Of a DNA stretch of 64,000 nt, positions 56,839 through 64,000 are shown in pieces. Numbering within the stretch: the first letter of the stretch is position 1; every line of letters starts with the position of its first letter. Both the position numbers and the translations under genes were made by a program. The DNA is from Campanula takesimana (taxonomy: Eukaryota; Streptophyta; Magnoliopsida; Asterales; Campanulaceae): NCBI GenBank assembly GCA_026119855.1, contig JAOWBW010000112.1, positions 1 to 64,000 on the forward strand, in the 5' to 3' direction. The notes below the pieces were generated by a model that worked only from the letters and a program-made list of their open reading frames with translations, had not been told where the DNA came from and did no database searches.

Positions 56839-58387
56839 TGTTGGGTTTCGTAGTTACATCCGCAGCGGAATTAAGCATTTAAAATTTATGAAACCCAAAG
56901 CCCATAGATCCATTCATATGATTAAGTCAAATACAACATAATGAATACTAGAATACTAACCCTTGATGCCTTTGATTTTGCAACCTTGAATTCGATGGAG
57001 GCTTGAAATCTTGATCACGAACAAAGCAAGAATCACGAACTATGAAGATGATAAGTTTCACCCTCTAGCGGTATCCACACCACGAACGAATATCAAGAAC
57101 ACTTGATCTTAGTTGCTAGACCAAATTATGAAACACGCTTTCACAATTGTAAGAACTATATGGAATTATGAATATTCTTGTTCTTCACTTTTGGGATCTT
57201 AGAACAAGAAAAATAACCTCTCAAAACCTTATGGAGGCACTCACAACAACATGTCTAATGGCTGTAAAAAGGATCCTTAAATAGGTCCTAATCCTTAACC
57301 CTTAAGGACTTAGGAAACCTAAATCCCGTCACCAAATTAGGCAACAAGGAATTCTGGCCGACTTGACTGGCACGGTCGTGCCCTACAATCAGGCACGGTC
57401 GTGCCATCTAGTCCGCGCGCATTCCCCAGCCGCCCATTTTCGGCACGGTCGTGCTTGGTAATTTGGCACGGTCGTGCCAATCATGTCGACAGGTTTGCCT
57501 TGGTTTGGATTTATGGCACGACCGTGCCATTTTAAGGCGCACGACCGGGCCAGATCCAAACACTGATATTTTTCCATAATTCCCATTTAGTCCTTTACGA
57601 TTCGTTCTATTTCTGTGTGACCCTCTAGGATTACACTAAGTTGGCAATGAGCCCAAACATGAACCCATAAGATATGATTAGGTTCTAGCAAACCGTCATA
57701 CCTACCCAAATAGTGTAACTAGATACAAGTTCGCATTCCTTTTAGAACATGTCATAATCCCTTTGTCCACGATGTCATTGAACACAAGTCATGGTCAACA
57801 AGTCAACTTGTATTGTTCAATACTTTTCTCGATCCCGAATATGTTGATAATCCAAATGACATTGATCCAATCAATCCATTTGAGTTTGGCCAAACATTTC
57901 ACCAACATCATTCCTTCGAGGGGCCCAAGCTTGACATCTCTCCGAAGAGGGACAAATCCATTTGGCTTATTATTCTTTCCTACGTGAATCCAATCATGCC
58001 AATCATACCCATTATAACTACCGTGTTAAGGCAGCGTTTGAATATGTCAAACATAATGTTCATCAAGTGGAAGACTATAATAACTTCATGTCTAAGGATT
58101 CAAATGACATAACTAATATGAGATTTATATATATGACATCGACCATGACATAAATCTCATACCGCGGGTCATGTCCAGTACCTTGTTCCAAACAAGTACC
58201 CATTAATCTAACATGATCATCCCATGATCATTTAGCATTTATACTAGTGCTTAACAAGCTCTAGGGACGGAGATTATTATAAGAAAACACGAGCCATAAT
58301 AATAATCTTATTATCTCTTTATTATTATGAATAAAATGATAACTTATACAACGTTTAACAAACGTGCCTAGGGCACCAAAACCAACA
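56839..58387 (-). repeat. 3' LTR of the minus-strand copia copy
   Basis: 1549 bp, very close to the element 2 LTRs. The cassette is at 57369-57552. The TATA box (minus CTATTTAAGG, 57275-57284) lies 84 bp beyond it in the direction of transcription. Confidence 0.93.
57369..57552. repeat. CG palindrome cassette, arm type (b), minus copia LTR
   Basis: Six units of the GGCACGGTCGTGCC / GGCACGACCGTGCC type, as in element 2. Confidence 0.9.
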
Positions 58388-59080
58388 ATCTCCCACTTGC
58401 CCTAGGCCCAATTCCCTAGGTATCCAATACCCATGGACCCAACATGACCATCATGTTGGCTTGTGGAAGTTCCTTTGTTAGCGTGTCCGCAACGTTATCA
58501 TTACTTGGTACTTTGTATATTTTTACGTCTCCCTTATCAACGATTTCTCGAACGATAAGAAAATGCCTAAGTATGTGTTGGGATTTAGGATGTGCCCTTG
58601 GTTCCTTTTGCTTGATCAATAGCACGACTATTATTGCTAATAAAGTCTATTTGATTAGCAACGCTAGGAACCATCTTAAGTTCACCCATGAACTTCTTAA
58701 TCCAAACAATTTCCTTTGCGGCATCCAATACAGCAATATACTTAGATTTTAGTATGTAGAATTAGTGACTGTACTCTGCTTGGAACCATTCCAACTTACA
58801 GCTTCACTATTGTTAATAAAACTCAATTGCGATTTTTATCATCTTTGTCAGTTTGGAAGTATGCATCTGTGTACCCATATACACCGAGATCATCTTCCAT
58901 CCCTCCATAGATCATAACAATTCTTTAGTCCTTCTAAAGTACATTTAAGAATTGTTTCACAGCCTTCCAGTGATTCTCACCGGTTGTCGGATTGATATCT
59001 ACTCGTCATGCTCCAAGCATTTAGATATATCCGGCTTAGTACTTATTATGGCATGATGGATCCAATTGCCGAAGCAAAAT
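58388..59080 (-). pseudogene. RNase H / C-terminal remnant of copia pol
   Basis: Minus-strand KEPRAHPKSQHILRHFLIVR and NDNVADTLTKELPQA (58416-58625) are the end of pol. Upstream parts are frameshifted and carry the lesions shared with element 2. Confidence 0.85.
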
Positions 59081-61349
59081 TGTAACGACCCCAAAACCCG
59101 TTCCTATTTATTTTATATTTTTGAGAATTTTAATTTGAACCTATGTGTGCATTTTATGTGTTGCATCACATTTTATGATTTGCTTATATTATTTGCTTAA
59201 TTGTGTTATTTATTTTGTTAGTAGTAATAATGGTTAAAGGAGTTAAATGATTAAGTTGAAACCTTAGGGTCCTTAGTGAAAATATAAGTTTAGGGGTTTA
59301 TTTGTTCAACTTGAAAGTTGAGGGACTAAAGTGTAAATTGGGTAAAGATTTTTATAAAAACAAGTTTATCTTCTCCTTCTCTCTCTCTGTACGCAGAAGA
59401 AGCAAACCTTTTCTTTCTTTTTTCATTCTCTCTGTGAAACGAAGGGAGTAAGTATATTTCATATTTTTATTTATATATTTTTATTTATTACTCCGTTTTA
59501 GAAACTAATTATATAAAAATGATCAGGGCGTTAAATAGTTCATTTCTACCCGATCAGAAAATATTTCATTTATACTTTCTCCGGAAATAGGTAAGTTACT
59601 AATTCCCCTTAAATAGTAAAATGGTCATATATTTGCTATATGTGTGATATGTGGTGAAATTATTGTGAAAAGAATTTATTTGTGATATTTGTAAAATTGG
59701 GTCGAAGGGAGTATTCGTATGATAAATATGAAATGAATGGCCTTGCTCCTAGGAAGAAACTTGAAAAAAGTATTGAAAAATTATACTCCTATTCGTGAGA
59801 CGGTAAAATAGTAACTTGATTTAAATATTATTAGAAAAATTGTATCATTATTTGTGGTACGGGGAAATGAATGGAAGTATCCCTAAACGGGTATAATAGT
59901 ATATTATAAAATTGTACTTATACTTGTGAGACGGTGAAATGAAAGGAGTGCAATTTTGGTACATTTGGAGGTTTGGGCGGTTGCACACTTTTTGTGGGAG
60001 ATCGCACACTCTTTCTGGAGCAATTTGGCCTTAATTGAGTGTCGTGGGCGGCATCGCACTATTTTTGGGCGATCGCACACTTTTCCCAGAAAATGGTTCA
60101 ACCTTCCGGAGGCCATAACTTCTTCATACGAACTCCGATTTAGTCGTGTAAACTATCGTTTCGAAGCTCTTCTTGTGTACTACGTGATGAGGTGGTTTAT
60201 TCAGTTGGGTTATAAATACTATATTATGGAAATCCAGTAGGTGTTTAATAACAAAAAGAGTATTAATGGTCCGTTGTTGTAGAGTTGGTCCTTTGTGATC
60301 GAGTTTGGAATAATGTAACCGTTTAGGTTCATTTTAAGTGTGGTACATCTTTATGATGCTTTCGTAGTATTTCTTACTTTGGAATCGCTTGTGTGAGAAA
60401 TGGGTTCGACATACTTGGTTGTTGAGGATCGTGTTCAAGTGTGTGCAAGATTGTTATTTGACTTAATGTCATTAATAAAGGATTGTGTTGCGACCTAATG
60501 TCAATGTTGTGAACTCTTTTATGAGTAACGTGGTTGCATCTTTTGATGTGTTTGGCTTGGTTCCTTATTTTAGAATCATTGCACCGGTTGTTGTTGTTTT
60601 AGCAAGTATTTATTACTGTGCTCTTTGTTGAAAGTCCAGCTGGTTTTGTGTGTTATCGAGTGGAGGTGGAAAGAATTATAGTGGGACACTAGCCAAGTTC
60701 ACTATAAGGCTTTTCCACTGGACCTATTTCCCCAGGTTTGGGTGTTATCGAGTGGAGGTGGAAAGCATTAAGGCTTTTCCACTGGACCTATTTCCCCAGT
60801 CCAGATTGGCCTTGGATGGGATGAACTCGCTCCCTCGTGTGAGCATTTAGGGGTATGACTTCGTGTCATTTTCTCCCGCTATTGTTGTTGTTGTGATTGT
60901 TTGGTTCCGGAACCGGCTTCAGTCATTGTGCTTCTTTGTTGATACCTCTCAAATGGTTATGTTTGATTCGAGAACTTTGGTTATTATGGTTATGATTTGG
61001 TTTTCGGGATCCCGGCTTCAGCTATTTATGCTGCTCAGATGGTTTTCTTTGATGGGTTCTCAGATGGTATTCTCATCGGTTATGGTTATTGGGTAAACCT
61101 TGGCTTGGTATCCACCGGAGTGTGGGCTATGTGTTAATTGTGGTATATGAGTTAATGTTATCTCTCATGTTATGTGCTATATGCTATATGCTATATGATT
61201 ACTGTTGATATAGTTTCTTTATGATTATCATATCAGCATGTAACGTAGTTGCATTTTAGTAGCTTACTGAGATTTATTCTCACCCTTATTTGTTTACTGT
61301 TTTAGATAAAGGAGGGTCCAGGGGATAGGACACTTGGCACGGGAGGACG
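59081..61349 (+). repeat. Gypsy LTR A' (related to LTR A), 3' end missing
   Basis: Begins TGTAACGACCCCAAAACCCG. The downstream part (GAAAGTCCAGCTGG, CGGAACCGG, ACTGAGATTTATTCTCACC) resembles family B LTRs. The cassette is at 59974-60080, with TATAAATACT at 60211. A direct duplication of TGTTATCGAGTGGAGGTGGA starts at 60651 and 60743. It is interrupted at 61350 by a minus-strand family B LTR. Confidence 0.8.
59974..60080. repeat. CG palindrome cassette, arm type (a) variant, gypsy LTR A'
   Basis: GGGCGGTTGCACAC, GAGATCGCACAC, GGCGGCATCGCAC and GGGCGATCGCACAC. Cores are CGATCG or decayed forms. Confidence 0.65.
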
Positions 61350-64000
61350 TGTCGCGACCCCGACCCCGCGGGCCCGGAACTCGCGAGCTGGACGTCGACT
61401 TACAACAATACACCAAAATAATGAAGATAAAAATTCTATTTTTATACCCAAAATGTTTAAAACAAAGTTTTAGAAATCCAAGCTTAACAACAACAACAAA
61501 CTACTAGAATAAGCTTCGCAAGCTCACCCCCAAAATACAAAAGATTACAAATCTTAATGACGTCATTGTTGGTAAAACTATCCCCAAAAGGTTATACATT
61601 TAAATAATGCAAACCGATCAAATAACCTGCCCAAAATCTCAATCCTCTCGACGTCCTCCTCGATCCGCGAATCCTAATCCTTTTCCTCCTGGGGGGGGGG
61701 TTAAGGAAAACAATTTGAAACAAGAAACGGGGTGAGAATAAATCTCAGTAAGATACTAATGCAACTACATGACATGCTAATATGCAATGACCAATAGCAA
61801 TTAACATAAGACAGATAGCAGCGGAATAATAAGTGACATGCTGTCAAACAGTAATATCCAATAATCAATCATATAAATAAACATATAACAACAAATGAGA
61901 GGCTCCCTATCGCCAACCGTCCCATACCGGTTGGAAATAACGACCATCTCATCATGCAACACATAAAGCTGAAATAAACACTCATAGGTGGATACATAGC
62001 CAAGGTTTCACCCAACTGAAAGAACAAAATAAAGGTCGTTGCGCAGCTTCAATAATCAACAATCAACATCTTCATAGCAGCATGAAAGCTTGAAGAGAAA
62101 ACCCCGGTACCGGAACCAATAACCATAAGAGTGTCACAAAGGACAAGGACCATGACACAAAGTCATGCCCGTTAGCTAGATACATTCACAGAGGAATGCT
62201 AACTTATCCTTTCCAAGGCCAATCTGGAGAAGGGGTATAGAAGGGGGCAAAACAATGGTCAACATTATAATGGACTTGGCTTTGCCATTATAATCTTTCC
62301 CATCGCCCGATGCAACAAATATGCCAGCTGGGCTTCTAATTAAATGCTAAGTAATAATATTTTAGTATGAATAAACAACTTAAGGTTCCAAAGTAGGGAA
62401 CCACACCAATTAATCACCATAAAGATGCAAACGATTACTCATGAAGAGTTCAACAACAACGAACACAAGAAGTTTCTCATAAAAGAGCACAACAACGATA
62501 AACGAAATTTCTGATAAAGAGCACAACAACATTGATCATTAAAACAAGATGATTCCAAGACAAGGACCCACACCAAACACATCCTAAAGATGATACCCAC
62601 GAGTTATTCATAAAGAGCACAACCCAAACGGTCGCTCACCAATGGCACAATGACTATTACCAAAATGACCCTAAACATTTACTCATAAAGATATACTAGG
62701 ACTATGAACTCAACCATCTCATCACACCTGGAATTCCAAAGTAGGAAATCAGAATGGATACACCTTAAGGTTAATCAAACCGTAAGTACCTAAACGAATC
62801 CAAAAGGTTACCCTTATTAGAACATGATCACGACTGGACTAAACCCTACACCTTAGTGTTCCAAAACAACCCTCTAGGTACTATAGGATATCACCTAAAA
62901 CCTAGACCAAGCCTTATTCTAAAATCAATCCGATCAGTAAAATAACTTTCAATTAAAGGGTCTCAAAGTATGAAGTCCTCACTTATATCCCAAAATGATC
63001 ATAACAACTCAATAAATTCGCTCAATTGGATTTACAAAACTTGTTCACAATGGATCGATACAACTCCTCTTAACCTCAAACACCCAATAAAATCCCGAAG
63101 TATAAAACTTCTAACTTAACTGAACAACCTATACCATCTTGTATTACTCGAATAGAGCTTCGAAACGATAGTTTACACGCCTAAAACGGAGTCCGGACGA
63201 AGAAGTTATGGGGGAAACAGTTTTAGAAGAAAAGGGAAGAATATATCAGAGTCCCGGCTTGGCACGACCGTGCCTAAGAAAGTGGCACGACCGTGCCAAA
63301 CATGACGAGAGGCAAGTGAATATTGGAACGACCGTGCCAAATAAAGGGGCATGACCGTGCCAGAAGAACAATGCCCAGATTTCTTCCTGGGTTCATACAT
63401 ACCCGAAAATGGCACCCAAACAACCCAAAATTCTTACCATTTCTCAAATACTCAAAATCAAGACCTCCAATAAGCATAACAATGAACCAAAACAACTTAT
63501 AAACTTGAATAGGACCAAAATAACACATCTAGAAACCCAAATCAAGGTTTAAATCCCAACCTTCATATAATCACCACTTTTAACCAAAAATCCAAATAAA
63601 TTCCCAAACTAAATCAAACTTCAAATATAACAACTAAATCATTATATAAGCATGATATGAACAATTTAGCATATTAATGGGGGAAAAGCAACTTACTTGA
63701 AAATAAGGAAAGTTGACGGAATTCGACTATACTTGATTCTACGCGATCCTATCGACGATCTAAACACATTTCATGTTTTAAGAAATGAGAAATAACAAGA
63801 TGAAGATGATGGAAATGTAGAGAGAAGGTAGAGAGAAACTTACCCTTTCCATGGATAGAGAGAGAAAATGCTGGGAGAGATGAGAGGGAGAGTGAGGGTG
63901 AAATGAGGGAGGAGAGGGGAAAAGAGGGAGTAAGTAGGAGGATTAGAGAATTTACACATTGACCCCTTCCCCTACATACTAACACAATAATCTTACACTC
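61350..64000 (-). repeat. Gypsy family B LTR, minus strand, runs off the window
   Basis: Starts TGTCGCGACCCCGACCCCGC, the reverse complement of a family B LTR end, and follows the solo LTR of 20272-23086 backwards. It contains a C-run (here Gs at 61690), the AAAGTCCAGCTGG counterpart and the CT-rich tract near 63850. The cassette is at 63260-63361. By comparison with 2815 bp, roughly 160 bp should lie beyond base 64000. I cannot tell whether it is solo or part of a full element. Confidence 0.9.
63260..63361. repeat. CG palindrome cassette, arm type (b), gypsy family B LTR (minus)
   Basis: GGCACGACCGTGCC (twice), GGAACGACCGTGCC and GGCATGACCGTGCC. This is the arm type of copia element 2, sitting in a gypsy LTR. 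Confidence 0.88.

Larger units (their letters stand above)
56839..59080 (-). mobile_element. Copia element 2-family copy, minus strand, 3' part only
   Basis: The complete 3' LTR (58387-56839 on the minus strand) plus about 690 bp of RNase H remnant. It is cut at 59081 by gypsy LTR A'. It shares with element 2 the same short deletions and substitutions in RNase H, for example around the former STTEAEY motif. Confidence 0.9.

Noticed and set aside
60650..61096. ORFs in gypsy LTR A' (60650-60850, 60863-61096)
   Set aside because: They lie inside an LTR, are not kept in related LTRs and partly translate a local direct duplication.

Overview
Organism: this is plant nuclear DNA, most likely a eudicot with a large, transposon-rich genome. 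The window holds plant-type Ty1/copia and Ty3/gypsy retrotransposons primed by initiator tRNA-Met, Tat/Ogre-like LTRs, an L1-type LINE, Stowaway-like MITEs, a Mutator-like element, and plant-only gene families (FAR1-related, DUF7745-like, 'putative plant transposon protein'). Introns, TATA boxes and nested insertions fit this. I see no bacterial operon, CRISPR array, tRNA or rRNA gene. The species cannot be named from the sequence alone. Layout: 1-8295, copia element 1 (+), running in from the left. 8296-12948, remains of a Tat-like element: an antisense DUF7745-like ORF, a 2-kb minisatellite and a TGTAGACACC...GGTATCTACA LTR. 12949-16431, three tandem copies of a small zinc-finger gene (one truncated, one broken, one intact) with a MITE between copies 1 and 2. 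17624-20095, a decayed plant-transposon-type gene. 20272-23086, a gypsy solo LTR with an ATATA target-site duplication (TSD). 23469-26271 (-), a FAR1/MULE-transposase gene with good splice sites but three nonsense codons. 27789-36333, copia element 2 with a GATCC TSD, near-identical LTRs, a ruined coding region and a MITE in its 3' LTR. 36688-37686, a Pack-MULE with a perfect 9-bp TSD carrying a BRO1-domain gene fragment. 38.7-43.4 kb, a Tat-like LTR end and a LINE split by a copia solo LTR (TSD CTAAA). 44535-52709, copia element 3 (-). 52710-64000, a chain of LTR elements each inserted in the previous one and running off the right edge. How it fits together: almost all coding sequence belongs to mobile elements. 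The only fairly intact ordinary-looking gene is the 158-codon zinc-finger gene at 15955-16431. Main discovery candidate: LTRs of unrelated lineages (copia, gypsy, Tat-like) carry clusters of short palindromes of one general form, arm-CG-NN-CG-arm'. The core is CGACCG, CGGCCG, CGGTCG, CGATCG, CGCCCG or CGCGCG. The arms change together so that pairing is mostly kept (GTGCG/CGCAC, GGCACG/CGTGCC, GGTCCG/CGGACC, GGCG/CGCC). In copia and Tat-like LTRs the cluster lies about 75-115 bp upstream of the TATA box. In copia elements a second cluster sits in the leader after the primer-binding site. Members of one LTR family carry different arm types in the same slot, as if cassettes were exchanged. The copia leaders also hold hairpins with compensatory stem changes whose loop type (CTCC or CAAA) switches together within each element.
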